This document shows, piece by piece, positions 44,304-52,688 of a stretch of DNA of 64,000 bases. Position 1 is the first letter of the stretch. Each line of letters starts with the position of its first letter. The translations under genes and the position numbers were made by a program. The notes below the pieces were generated by a model. The model was not told the DNA's origin and did not search any database. It saw only the letters and a list, made by a program, of their open reading frames with translations. This stretch comes from Herbaspirillum huttiense. Lineage in GTDB: Bacteria > Pseudomonadota > Gammaproteobacteria > Burkholderiales > Burkholderiaceae_D. Where the stretch lies: NCBI RefSeq assembly GCF_004367745.1, contig NZ_CP037993.1, forward strand, positions 5,084,001 through 5,148,000. The letters are read 5' to 3'.

Positions 44304-45788
44304 TCAATTCAAGGCCAGCGGCACGAAGATCTTTTCGTCACCGCGTTCCACCAGCAGCGCGACGTTCTTGCCTGCCTCGCTGGCCAGCTTGCGCAGTTGC
44401 GCCACACTGGAAACGGGCGTGCCGTTGAGCGCCAGGATCACGTCGCCGCTCTGGATGCCGGCCACTGCGGCCGGACCGCTGGCGTCTTCCACCAGCAAGC
44501 CTTTCTGGCCACCGATCTGGGCTTGCTCATCCTTGTTCAGCGGACGCACCGCCAGTCCCAGGCGGCCCTGGTCATCGGACTTGCCGGGCTTGGCCTCATT
44601 CTTGGCCTGCTTCATCTCGCCCACGGTCACGTTCATGGTCAGCACCTTGCCGCCGCGCATGACCTGGATGGGCTTGCTGGACCCCGGCGCGGTATCGGCC
44701 ACCAGCGTAGGCAAGTCGACCGAATGATCGATGGCGTGGCCATCGAAGCTCAGGATCACGTCACCCGCCTGCAGGCCGGCCTTGTCGGCCGGGCTGCCCT
44801 TTTCCACCGAACTGACCAGCGCGCCCTCAGCCTTCTTCAAACCGAAGGACTCGGACAAGGCCTGGTTCAGGTCCTGCACCGAGACGCCCAGGCGGCCACG
44901 CGTCACCTTGCCGTGCGTGACCAGTTGCTGCTCGACCTTCATCGCCACATCGATGGGGATGGAGAACGACAGGCCCTGGAAGCCGCCGGTCTGGCTGTAG
45001 ATCTGCGAGTTGATGCCGATCACCTGGCCATTCAGGTCGAACAGCGGGCCACCGGAATTACCCGGATTGACGGCCACGTCGGTCTGGATGAAGGGCACGT
45101 AGTTGTCATCCGGCAGGCTGCGCGACTTGGCGCTGATGATGCCGGCGGTGGCCGTGTTGTCGAAGCCGTAGGGCGAGCCGATGGCCAGCACCGGCTGACC
45201 GACCTTCACGCGGGAAGGATCGCCGATCTGCACCGTGGGCAGGTTCTTGGCATCGATGCGGATGACGGCGATGTCACTCTGCTTGTCGATGCCCAGCACC
45301 TTGGCCTTGAACTCGCGGCGGTCGGTCAGCTTGACCACCACTTCCTGGGCGCCATCGACCACGTGGGCGTTGGTCAGGATCAGGCCATCGGACGAGATGA
45401 TGAAACCGGAGCCGAGGCCGTGCATGATGCGCGGCTGCTGCGGCATCTGCAGTTGCGGGCCGAAGCGCTTGAAGAATTCGGAGAAGGGATCGTTCGGATC
45501 GAGGCCGTTGTCGTCGTCATCGGCGACCTTGCGGGCCTTGCCGGTGACACTGATGTTGACCACGGCCGGGCCGTAACGCTGGACGATGCCCGAGAAATCG
45601 GTCGCCGCCGCGACCACCGGTCCGGCCGGGGCAGCGGGCGCGGCGTTGGCGGCCACCAGCGGGGCGTTGAGCGCGGCCGCGTGCGCCGACGGCAGGTCGG
45701 CACCGCGAAAATAGACGTAGCTGCCGCCCACCACCGCGGCAATCATGACAGCCAAAGTGTTACGAACAAAAACGATGCGACGGCTCAT
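44304..45788 (-). CDS. degQ: DegQ/DegP-type periplasmic serine protease (Do family)
   Basis: 494 residues. The N-terminus has a signal anchor (NTLAVMIAAVVGGSYVYF). The catalytic triad is visible as His142 (LTNAHVVDGA), Asp172 (KQSDIAVIRID) and Ser245 (VNPGNSGGPLF). Two PDZ domains follow, with QAGDVILSFDG and QSGDVILALNG at their carboxylate-binding-loop regions. It degrades or refolds misfolded envelope proteins. The gene is downstream of a two-component system and its upstream region has two PmrA-type boxes, pointing to direct control. The start ATG is preceded by AAGGAGAAG. Confidence 0.95.
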   Translation of the reverse strand: MSRRIVFVRNTLAVMIAAVVGGSYVYFRGADLPSAHAAALNAPLVAANAAPAAPAGPVVAAATDFSGIVQRYGPAVVNISVTGKARKVADDDDNGLDPNDPFSEFFKRFGPQLQMPQQPRIMHGLGSGFIISSDGLILTNAHVVDGAQEVVVKLTDRREFKAKVLGIDKQSDIAVIRIDAKNLPTVQIGDPSRVKVGQPVLAIGSPYGFDNTATAGIISAKSRSLPDDNYVPFIQTDVAVNPGNSGGPLFDLNGQVIGINSQIYSQTGGFQGLSFSIPIDVAMKVEQQLVTHGKVTRGRLGVSVQDLNQALSESFGLKKAEGALVSSVEKGSPADKAGLQAGDVILSFDGHAIDHSVDLPTLVADTAPGSSKPIQVMRGGKVLTMNVTVGEMKQAKNEAKPGKSDDQGRLGLAVRPLNKDEQAQIGGQKGLLVEDASGPAAVAGIQSGDVILALNGTPVSSVAQLRKLASEAGKNVALLVERGDEKIFVPLALN

Positions 45789-45869
45789 CTTCTTCTCCTT
45801 GATCGAACGGGATATCGAGGGTCGGGGCCGTTGGGCCTCAACCGTTGGAGTGAAGATTAAGCAGTGAAA

Positions 45870-45886
45870 ATTAAGACAAACTTAAG
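45870..45886 (-). promoter_or_regulatory. PmrA/BasR-type direct-repeat box 1 upstream of degQ
   Basis: On the minus strand it reads CTTAAG-TTTGT-CTTAAT, matching the YTTAAK-N5-YTTAAK consensus of PmrA/QseB-type response regulators. It lies about 82-98 bp upstream of the degQ ATG and downstream of the histidine-kinase stop. Confidence 0.6.
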
Positions 45887-45901
45887 GCTGAAAAATTGAG
45901 C

Positions 45902-45918
45902 ATTAATCTGCGCTTAAT
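45902..45918 (-). promoter_or_regulatory. PmrA/BasR-type direct-repeat box 2
   Basis: On the minus strand ATTAAG-CGCAG-ATTAAT, the same hexamers at the same N5 spacing as box 1 but with A for the first pyrimidine. Centre is 32 bp from box 1, about three helical turns. Confidence 0.5.
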
Positions 45919-45946
45919 GCTCCGAAAACGCCATCCGGCAAGCGAT

Positions 45947-47281
45947 TCAGCCCGGCAACAGCGTAAAGACCACGCGCGCCTGCAAGCCACTCCCGGTATT
46001 GCGCAATTCCACCGGCACCCGGTGCAGGTCGGCGATCTGGCGCACGATGGCCAGCCCCAGGCCGCTGCCGAAGGCACCGCGTGAGGAGCCCTGTTCCTGC
46101 GCGCGCTGGGCCCGGTAGAAGCGATCGAAGACGCGCGGCAACTCGCTCTCGGCGATGCCGGGGCCACTGTCCTGGATCACCACCGCACACCTTCCCGCAG
46201 CGGGGAATTCGAAACCGACATCGACCACGCCGCCCGCCGGGGTATAGCGCAGGGCGTTGTCCACCAGATTGTTGAAGAGGATGCGCAAGGCATCGGCATT
46301 GCCCTGCACGCGCACCGGACGGCCGTCATCACCCTGATCCGACAGCCCGAGATCGATGCCGCCATGATCGGCCACCGAGGACAAGTCGCCCACGACACTG
46401 CCCAGCAGCGCACGCAGGTCGACCTCCGCAAAGCCCATGGCATCGGGCTCCTGGCGCGCCAGCGTGAGCAGCTGGTGCACCAGATGGGTGGCACGCTCCA
46501 GCCCGTTCTTGAGATCGGCAAAGGCGGCGCGCCGCTCCTGTTCATCGGTGGCGCGCTCGGCCAGCTGCGCCTGCAGGCGCAAGGCCGTCAGCGGTGTGCG
46601 CAATTCATGCGCCGCATCGGCGACGAAGGCACGCTGCGTTTCCGTGGCGTGTTTGAGCCGTGCCAGCAGGTCATTCAAGGCATGCGTGAGCGGCTGGATT
46701 TCCTGCGGCATGCCCACATCCGACAGCGGCTGCAACGAGTTCATGTCGCGTGCCGCCACTTCAGCGGCGGCCTTGCGCACCGGTGCCAGCCCCCGGCTGA
46801 CCGCCACCCACGACAGCACACCGATCAGCGGAAACAGCAACAGCAAGGGCACCACCGTCTTGACCGCCATCTGCGCGGCGATCTCGTCGCGCGCGCTCTG
46901 GGGCTGCGCCACCTGCACCACGGTACTGCCGATCTGGGCGCTGTAGACGCGCCACATGCCATTGGGTCCGCGCACGTTGGCAAAGCCCAGTTCAGCCTGG
47001 CGCGGCATGGCCCCGCGTGCATGGGAGTGATAGATGACCGAGCCACGGCTGTCCCAGATCTGCATCATGATCTCGTCCTCCAGCTCGGGGAACTGCTGCC
47101 CCGGCGAGATTGGCGAGAAGGCCTGGCGCGGCAGCGAGGCCGCGATCTGGCGCATCTGGTAATCGAAGATCTGGTTGGCTTCGCCGCGCGCCTGGTAGTA
47201 CAGCGCCACGCCGGCCAGCACGATGATGGAGAACAGCCCCAGTCCCAGCCACAGCAGCAGCTTGTTGCGGATCGATTTCAT
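45947..47281 (-). CDS. QseC/PmrB-like sensor histidine kinase
   Basis: 444 residues. A membrane segment (LLWLGLGLFSIIVLAGVALYY), a periplasmic domain (about residues 30-140) and a second membrane segment (VVPLLLLFPLIGVLSWVAV) are followed by HAMP, then HELRTPLTALRLQ (the phosphorylated His), N box NLVDNALRYTP, and G boxes DSGPGIAESELPRVFDRFY and GSGLGLAIVRQI. It senses an envelope signal and phosphorylates the response regulator encoded upstream, whose stop overlaps its start as ATGA. The QseC/PmrB assignment is by overall layout; the ligand is unknown. Confidence 0.9.
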   Translation of the reverse strand: MKSIRNKLLLWLGLGLFSIIVLAGVALYYQARGEANQIFDYQMRQIAASLPRQAFSPISPGQQFPELEDEIMMQIWDSRGSVIYHSHARGAMPRQAELGFANVRGPNGMWRVYSAQIGSTVVQVAQPQSARDEIAAQMAVKTVVPLLLLFPLIGVLSWVAVSRGLAPVRKAAAEVAARDMNSLQPLSDVGMPQEIQPLTHALNDLLARLKHATETQRAFVADAAHELRTPLTALRLQAQLAERATDEQERRAAFADLKNGLERATHLVHQLLTLARQEPDAMGFAEVDLRALLGSVVGDLSSVADHGGIDLGLSDQGDDGRPVRVQGNADALRILFNNLVDNALRYTPAGGVVDVGFEFPAAGRCAVVIQDSGPGIAESELPRVFDRFYRAQRAQEQGSSRGAFGSGLGLAIVRQIADLHRVPVELRNTGSGLQARVVFTLLPG

Positions 47282-47934
47282 GCTGGCACCAGGTAGCCCA
47301 CGCCGCGCACGTTCTTGATGAAGTCACTGCCGACCTTCTTGCGTAGCGCGTGGATGTGCACTTCGACGGCATTGCTCTCGATGCTGTCATCCCAGCCGTA
47401 GAGTTTTTCTTCCAGCTGGGCGCGCGAGAGCACCACGCCCGGGCGATCCATGAAGGCGTGCAGCAGCGCGAATTCGCGCGCCGACAGGTTGACCGGCTTG
47501 CCGCCCACGGTCACTTCATGCGTGGCCGGATTCAAGACCACTTCGCGCACCTGCACCAGGCTTTCGGCGCGTCCGGCCTGGCGGCGCGAGAGGGCGCGCA
47601 TGCGGGCCGACAGTTCTTCCAGGTCGAAGGGCTTGATGAGGTAATCGTCGGCACCGGCATCGAGCCCGGCCACGCGATCGGCCACGGCATCGCGTGCCGT
47701 GGTGATGAGCACGGGAATGGCGCTGCCGCGTTCACGCAGGGTGCGCAGCACGGCCAGGCCATCCTTCTGCGGCAGGCCCAGGTCCAGCAGCAGCATGGCG
47801 TAGTCCTCGGTGCGCAGGGCCACGTCGGCCGACTTGCCATCCTGCACCCAGTCGATGGTGAAGCCATCCTGGCGCAAACCCTTGCGCACGGCCTCGCCCA
47901 CCATGGGATCGTCTTCCACCAGCAATACGCGCAT
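47278..47934 (-). CDS. OmpR-family response regulator, QseB/PmrA-like
   Basis: 218 residues. Receiver domain with MRVLLVEDDPMVGEAVRKGLR and the phosphoaccepting Asp in LLLDLGLPQKDG, Thr in LITTARD, Lys in LIKPFDLEEL. A winged-helix DNA-binding domain (LSAREFALLHAFMDRPGVVLS...VEVHIHALRKKVG) follows. It is encoded first in the operon with its kinase and probably binds the two boxes upstream of degQ. The family consensus for the half-sites is consistent with this. Confidence 0.93.
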   Translation of the reverse strand: MRVLLVEDDPMVGEAVRKGLRQDGFTIDWVQDGKSADVALRTEDYAMLLLDLGLPQKDGLAVLRTLRERGSAIPVLITTARDAVADRVAGLDAGADDYLIKPFDLEELSARMRALSRRQAGRAESLVQVREVVLNPATHEVTVGGKPVNLSAREFALLHAFMDRPGVVLSRAQLEEKLYGWDDSIESNAVEVHIHALRKKVGSDFIKNVRGVGYLVPA

Positions 47935-47955
47935 GTTGACTACTCCTGATCGGAC

Positions 47956-48150
47956 TCAGAGGATCTTCGCCAGCAGGAACACCACCACCGAAATGAGGAT
48001 GGTCGAGGCGAAGGGCAGCGAAAAGATGCGGCCGAACAAGCGGAAACGCAAGTCTCCGGGCAAGCGGCCGATACCCAGTTTTTCCAGCCAGGGCAACAAG
48101 GTCGAGAACACGATGACCGAGAGGAAGATGACGACGATCCAGCGAATCAT
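47956..48150 (-). CDS. DUF2905-family small membrane protein
   Basis: 64 residues from ATG 48150, giving MIRWIVVIFLSVIVFSTLLPWLEKLGIGRLPGDLRF split across two hydrophobic helices, with the PGDLRF motif in between, which is diagnostic of DUF2905. Function unknown. It lies between the response regulator and the MidA gene on the same strand; 21 bp separates it from the regulator gene, so it may be cotranscribed. Confidence 0.85.
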   Translation of the reverse strand: MIRWIVVIFLSVIVFSTLLPWLEKLGIGRLPGDLRFRLFGRIFSLPFASTILISVVVFLLAKIL

Positions 48151-48160
48151 GCGAGGCTCC

Positions 48161-49321
48161 TCACAGACGATGGGTGCGGTCATGGCGCAGCATGCGGGCC
48201 GGCCATTCGACATTCTTGCCAATGGCCAGCACCTTGAAGAGCTCGCCCATCTCGGCCGGGGAAATCAGTTTCTGCATGCCGTTGGCCAACGGCAGGTAGC
48301 GCAGGCTGTCCTCGGGCGAGGTGCGCAGCAGCAGCTCGCCGATACCGGCATTGAGCAGGAAGGCGCCCTGGCTGGTATAGGCCAGCACCTCCGCGCCCTC
48401 CTCTACTGCGGCCACCGCCATCGCCGTGAAATCCACGTGCGCGGTGATGTCCTGCAAACCCGGCCAGTAGAAAGGATCGGTGTGGGCATGATGGCGGTAG
48501 TGGCACATCAGCGTGCCCTGGTCGCGGTCGGGCAGGTAGTATTCCGCCGCGGGGAATCCGTAATCCGGAAGGATCGCCAAGGCACCGGGGCCGCTGGCCA
48601 GCATGCGGCCCAGGGTGCGCATGAAGCCGATGGCTACCGGCGACAGCTCGGTCAGGTAACCGGCCGGCAAGGGTTCGGCCTCGGGAATCTGCGCCACCGG
48701 CAGATCGCTCACGGTGCGGTCCGCAAACTGCAGGCGGCCCGTGGCATCGACCGTGACGCCGCGTTCCTGCCAGCCCTCTTCGGCCTTGATGGCCAGGCGC
48801 ACCGGCATGGCATCGAGCACTTCATTGCCGACCACCACACCCGAGAAAGTTTCCGGCAGGGCATCGAGCCATTCCACCAGCGGCGCGAAAGCGGCCAGGG
48901 TTTCCTGCTGGCGGGCGCGCAGCTGGGCCGAGATTTCCACGATGAAATATTTCTGGGGCAGCGCTTCGCGCGCCTGCAGTTCGGTGAGGATGTCGCGCGC
49001 CAGCTTGCCGGTGCCGGCACCGAATTCCAGCAGCACATTGGCCACCTGCGGGCTGGCCGCGATCACTTCGGCGGCCAGGTGGGCCAGGGTCGCGCCGTAC
49101 AGCGGCGAGATTTCCGGGGCGGTTGTAAAATCGCCCTCCTTGCCCAGTTTGGAAGAACCCCCGCTGTAATAGCCGACCTGCGGCGCATACAGGGCCAGTT
49201 CCATGTAACGTTCGAAGGAGATCCAGCCGCCGGATGCGGCGATCTCGCCGGCGATCAGGTGCTGGAGGGAATGCGAGGCGGACTGTGCGTCAGCGCCGGG
49301 TTCGGGTAGTTGCAGTTGCAT
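48161..49321 (-). CDS. MidA/NDUFAF7-like class I SAM-dependent methyltransferase
   Basis: 386 residues from ATG 49321 (an earlier Met at 49366 gives a poorer start). Domains: GGWISFERYMELALYAPQVGYY (family signature), DFTTAPEISPLYG, then LEFGAGTGKLARDIL (SAM binding) and VVGNEVLDAMPV. COG1565 proteins methylate an arginine on a respiratory-chain protein in mitochondria; in bacteria the substrate is not settled. The gene converges on nothing but diverges from the SDR gene at 49357, which begins 36 bp away, so the two share a promoter region. Confidence 0.88.
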   Translation of the reverse strand: MQLQLPEPGADAQSASHSLQHLIAGEIAASGGWISFERYMELALYAPQVGYYSGGSSKLGKEGDFTTAPEISPLYGATLAHLAAEVIAASPQVANVLLEFGAGTGKLARDILTELQAREALPQKYFIVEISAQLRARQQETLAAFAPLVEWLDALPETFSGVVVGNEVLDAMPVRLAIKAEEGWQERGVTVDATGRLQFADRTVSDLPVAQIPEAEPLPAGYLTELSPVAIGFMRTLGRMLASGPGALAILPDYGFPAAEYYLPDRDQGTLMCHYRHHAHTDPFYWPGLQDITAHVDFTAMAVAAVEEGAEVLAYTSQGAFLLNAGIGELLLRTSPEDSLRYLPLANGMQKLISPAEMGELFKVLAIGKNVEWPARMLRHDRTHRL

Positions 49322-49356
49322 GGGCCGTATTGTATCGACGAATGGAAACCGGGAAC

Positions 49357-50124
49357 ATGACATCACCCTCTTCTGCAGGTATTGCGCTGGTCACCGGCGC
49401 CGCACGCCGCATCGGCCGTCACATCGCGCTGGCTCTGGCCCGCGCGGGCTGGGACGTGGCGGTCCACTACAACCGTTCGCGCGAGGAAGCCGACACGCTG
49501 GTGCGCGAGATCGAAGCCCTGGGCCGCCGTGCCCTGGCGGTGCAGGGCGAACTGGGCGACGAAGCCCAGGTCCGTTCCCTGCTGCCCCAGGCCGCGCCGC
49601 TGGGACGCATCACCTGCGTGGTCAACAACGCCTCGCTGTTCGATTACGATGACGCCGCCAGCTTCGGCAATGACCGCCTGCTGCGCCACATGAGCGCCAA
49701 CGTCGGCGCGCCCGTGCTGCTGGCGCAGGCCTTGTTCGAGGCCACGCCGGAGGGCCAGCAGGCCGTGGTCATCAACCTGCTGGACCAGAAACTGTACAAT
49801 CCCAATCCTGACTTCCTGTCCTACACCCTTTCCAAGGCCGCCCTGCACAGCGCTACCACGCTGCTGGCACAGGCACTGGCGCCCAAGGTGCGGGTAGTCG
49901 GCGTGGCACCCGGGCTGACCATGGTCTCGGGCGACCAGACCGAGGACCAGTTCGACAAGGCGCACACGGTCACCCCCCTGGGCCGTGGCAGCACGCCCGA
50001 GGACATTGCCGCCGCGGTCTGCTACGTCGCTTCGGCGCGGGCTGTCACGGGCACTACCCTGCTGGTCGATGGCGGCCAGCATTTGCTTCCCCTTTCGCGC
50101 GACGTCATGTTCGTGGCGAAATAA
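49357..50124 (+). CDS. SDR-family oxidoreductase, pteridine-reductase-like
   Basis: 255 residues from ATG 49357 (a start at 49342 adds five). Rossmann motif GAARRIGRHIALALARAG, active-site-type segment YTLSKAALHSATTLL (YxxxK), and NNAS. The TGAARRIG form, with Arg after Ala, is that of pteridine reductases and FolM-type dihydromonapterin reductases. The next gene, 18 bp downstream, is folB of the folate pathway, so a role in tetrahydrofolate/dihydropterin reduction is likely. Confidence 0.85.
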   Translation: MTSPSSAGIALVTGAARRIGRHIALALARAGWDVAVHYNRSREEADTLVREIEALGRRALAVQGELGDEAQVRSLLPQAAPLGRITCVVNNASLFDYDDAASFGNDRLLRHMSANVGAPVLLAQALFEATPEGQQAVVINLLDQKLYNPNPDFLSYTLSKAALHSATTLLAQALAPKVRVVGVAPGLTMVSGDQTEDQFDKAHTVTPLGRGSTPEDIAAAVCYVASARAVTGTTLLVDGGQHLLPLSRDVMFVAK

Positions 50125-50142
50125 CCTTAATTTTTTCTGATC

Positions 50143-50532
50143 ATGCTCTTTCTCTCCCATCCTTCCCTGCAAGATTGCCGCCGCCTGTTCCTGCGCAACT
50201 ACGAGGTGTTCATCAACATCGGCGTGCACGAGTTCGAAAAGAAGGGTGAGCAGCGCATCCTGATCAACGTCGACCTCTACGTCCCGCTGGCCGAGACCAC
50301 GCCGACGGCCGACCACCTGGACGAAGTGGTGGACTACGACTTCATCCGCTCCACCATCGCCGAGCGCATGGCGCGCGGCCACATCCACCTGCAGGAAACC
50401 CTGTGCGACGACGTCATGACCGCCATGCTGGCCCACCCCAAGGTGCGCGCGGTGCGGGTGTCCACCGAGAAGCCGGATGTGTATCCGGATTGTGATTCGG
50501 TGGGGGTGGAGACTTTCAGGATCAAGGCTTGA
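50143..50532 (+). CDS. folB: Dihydroneopterin aldolase
   Basis: 129 residues. It contains RNYEVFINIGVHEFEKKGEQ (the conserved start of FolB), then VVDYDFIRSTIAERMARGHIHLQE and the C-terminal KPDVYPDCDSVGVE. It converts dihydroneopterin to hydroxymethyl-dihydropterin in folate synthesis. Located 18 bp behind the SDR gene in one operon. Confidence 0.93.
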   Translation: MLFLSHPSLQDCRRLFLRNYEVFINIGVHEFEKKGEQRILINVDLYVPLAETTPTADHLDEVVDYDFIRSTIAERMARGHIHLQETLCDDVMTAMLAHPKVRAVRVSTEKPDVYPDCDSVGVETFRIKA

Positions 50533-50554
50533 ATTAAGGGTCGCATCCAGTTAG

Positions 50555-50653
50555 CCGTTCGGACTGAGTAGCGAAGCGTATCGAAGGCGCGCCAATGTCA
50601 GATGAGTCGATGCGCCTTCGATACGATCCTTCGGATCTACTCAGTCCGAACGG
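50555..50653. repeat. Large REP-like imperfect palindrome
   Basis: Left arm CCGTTCGGACTGAGTAGCGA...GGCGC (50555-50590) pairs with GCGCC...TACTCAGTCCGAACGG (50612-50653). Such ~100-bp extragenic palindromes recur in this kind of genome. It lies between folB (+) and the YitT gene (-) and may end both transcripts. Confidence 0.8.
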
Positions 50654-50752
50654 AACGCAGTAGCGCAGCAGAGACCCGACCATCAACAAAAAATGCCGTC
50701 CAGTCTGCACTGAACGGCATTCATTCCAGCCAGGCGATCCCGCCTGCCCTTC

Positions 50753-51385
50753 TTACATTCCCATATACCTGCCCGCCCGGTGATTCAAGGCAATCACCAG
50801 ATTGGCCGTCACCGCCCCGAGGATGGACGCCAGCAGCACGCGCGGCGTCACCACGAACAGCGAACACAGCACGATCACCACATCCACGCCCATCTGCAGC
50901 TTGCCGGCGCGCAGGCCGTAGCGGTCCTGCAGGAACAGCGTCACCACATTGATGCCCCCCAGGCTGGCACCATGGCGAAACAGCATCACGAAACCCACAC
51001 CCATCAACAGTCCACCCAGCACCGCGCTGTAAAACAAGTCCAGCTTGGCATAGCCGATGAAATGCGGATGCATCAGCGAGAAGCCCGACACCAGCGCCAC
51101 CGCACAGAAGGTCTTGCCGGTGAAGCGCAAGCCCATGCGGCGAAACGCGAAGTAGTAGAACGGGATGTTGATGGTGAAGAACACCACGCCAAACGGCAGC
51201 CCCGTCAGGTAATGCGTCAGGAAGGCCAGGCCGGCGGTGCTGCCGGTCAACAGGCCCACCTGGCTGTACATGTTCACCGCCAGAGAAACGAAGAGCGTAC
51301 CGGCCACCAGGGCCAGCACGTCTTCATAGCTCTTGTGGCGCAGGTCGGCCGCCGACACGGCGGCCTTGCTTGCCACTTCAGCCAC
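50753..51385 (-). CDS. YitT-family membrane protein
   Basis: About 210 residues from GTG 51385, chosen because it overlaps the tyrB stop by 8 bp and GAGGTG lies upstream; the 51421 ATG gives a Cys/Pro-rich non-coding-looking N-terminus. Five to six hydrophobic segments and the motif FRHGASLGGINVVTLFLQDRYG are those of YitT/DUF161 proteins. Function is unknown (transport suspected). It is translationally coupled to the aminotransferase gene. Confidence 0.85.
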   Translation of the reverse strand: MAEVASKAAVSAADLRHKSYEDVLALVAGTLFVSLAVNMYSQVGLLTGSTAGLAFLTHYLTGLPFGVVFFTINIPFYYFAFRRMGLRFTGKTFCAVALVSGFSLMHPHFIGYAKLDLFYSAVLGGLLMGVGFVMLFRHGASLGGINVVTLFLQDRYGLRAGKLQMGVDVVIVLCSLFVVTPRVLLASILGAVTANLVIALNHRAGRYMGM

Positions 51386-52568
51386 GCAGCACCTCGGCCA
51401 TGGTCTCGGCCACGCGTGCAACGTTGCTGTCGTTCAGGCCCGCCACGCAGATGCGGCCGGTGCCCACGGCATAGACGCCGAACTCGTCACGCAGGCGATC
51501 AACCTGGGCCGAGCTCAGGCCGGTGTAGCCGAACATGCCGTTCTGGCGCAGCAGGAAGGAGAAGTCCTGGTCCGGCACCGCGCTCTTCAATTGCGATGCC
51601 AGCTTGACGCGCATGTCGCGCACGCGCACGCGCATCTCCTCGACTTCGGCACGCCATTGCGTGGCCAGCTTGTCGTCGTTCAGCACATGCGCCACCAGCA
51701 GCGCGCCGTTGCGGGCGGGGCTGGAGTAGTTGCGGCGCACGGTCAGCTTCAGCTGGCCCAGCACGTTGGCGGCCTGGCCTGCCTGCGGGCAGAACACCGA
51801 CAAGGCACCGATGCGCTCGCTGTAGAGCGAGAAGATCTTGGAGAAGGAGTTCGACAGGAAGAAGGGAATCTGGCGACGCACCGCTTCGCGCACCGGCCAG
51901 ATATCGTCGTCCAGGCTTTCGGCAAAGCCCTGGTAGGCCAGGTCGAAGAAGGGCAGCAGGCCGCGCTGCTCGACCACCGCAATGATCTGCTCCCACTGCG
52001 CGCGGGTCGGGTCGACGCCAGTCGGGTTGTGGCAGCACGGGTGCAGCAGCACCACGGCGCCCTTGGGCAGGCTTTGCAGCTTGTCCAGCATGCCGTTGAA
52101 ATTGAGGCCCTTGGTCTGGGCATCGTAGTAGGGATAACGCTCGGTCTTGAAGCCCGCGCCTTCGAAGATGCCGACGTGGTTGTCCCAGGTCGGGTCCGGC
52201 AGCCAGATGGTGGGCTGCGGGAAGAAGCGCGCGATCAGGTCGGCACCGACCTTCAATGCGCCCGAACCACCCAGGGTCTGGACGATGGCCAGGTGCTCGG
52301 CCGACGGCAGGTCGGCACCGAAGAGCAGCTTGGCCACGGCCTGGCGGTAGGCGGCATGGCCTTCCATGGGCAGGTAGACGTAGGGCGCGCCGGTCTCGGC
52401 CACCGCTGCAGAGGCAGTGCGCACGGAGGGCAGCACCGGCACCACGCCACGGCCATCGGTATAGATGCCGATGCTCAGGTTGACCTTGTTGCTGCGCTCG
52501 TCGCGCTGGAATTGTTCCATCAGGCTCAGGATGGGATCGCCGGCATACGGCGGGAGATGCGAAAACAT
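51378..52568 (-). CDS. tyrB: Aromatic-amino-acid aminotransferase
   Basis: 396 residues from ATG 52568, preceding MFSHLPPYAGDPILSLMEQF. Fold-type I aspartate/aromatic aminotransferase with LHPCCHNPTGVDP (binds PLP), and the Schiff-base Lys in SNSFSKIFSLYSERIGAL. The class uses tyrosine, phenylalanine or aspartate with 2-oxoglutarate. TyrB versus AspC cannot be told with certainty from sequence alone. Confidence 0.9.
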   Translation of the reverse strand: MFSHLPPYAGDPILSLMEQFQRDERSNKVNLSIGIYTDGRGVVPVLPSVRTASAAVAETGAPYVYLPMEGHAAYRQAVAKLLFGADLPSAEHLAIVQTLGGSGALKVGADLIARFFPQPTIWLPDPTWDNHVGIFEGAGFKTERYPYYDAQTKGLNFNGMLDKLQSLPKGAVVLLHPCCHNPTGVDPTRAQWEQIIAVVEQRGLLPFFDLAYQGFAESLDDDIWPVREAVRRQIPFFLSNSFSKIFSLYSERIGALSVFCPQAGQAANVLGQLKLTVRRNYSSPARNGALLVAHVLNDDKLATQWRAEVEEMRVRVRDMRVKLASQLKSAVPDQDFSFLLRQNGMFGYTGLSSAQVDRLRDEFGVYAVGTGRICVAGLNDSNVARVAETMAEVLRG

Positions 52569-52688
52569 GAGGACCTCGTCAATGTGGGTGAACGCCGATG
52601 CCGGCACAGTCCAGCTTGTCCGGCAAGACCGCCATGGTAGCGCGGCACGGGAAAAAATTCCCGCCCCGCGTGCCCCCTGTGCGTTTTT

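Noticed and set aside
44397-45860. 487-codon plus-strand frame antisense to degQ
   Set aside because: It mirrors degQ, whose catalytic and PDZ motifs are intact. The composition is typical of antisense GC-rich frames.
47810-49309. 499-codon plus-strand frame antisense to the MidA and DUF2905 genes
   Set aside because: It overlaps three well-supported genes on the other strand and shows no domain.
51333-52640. 435-codon plus-strand frame antisense to tyrB
   Set aside because: tyrB carries a complete PLP enzyme; the antisense frame has no motifs.
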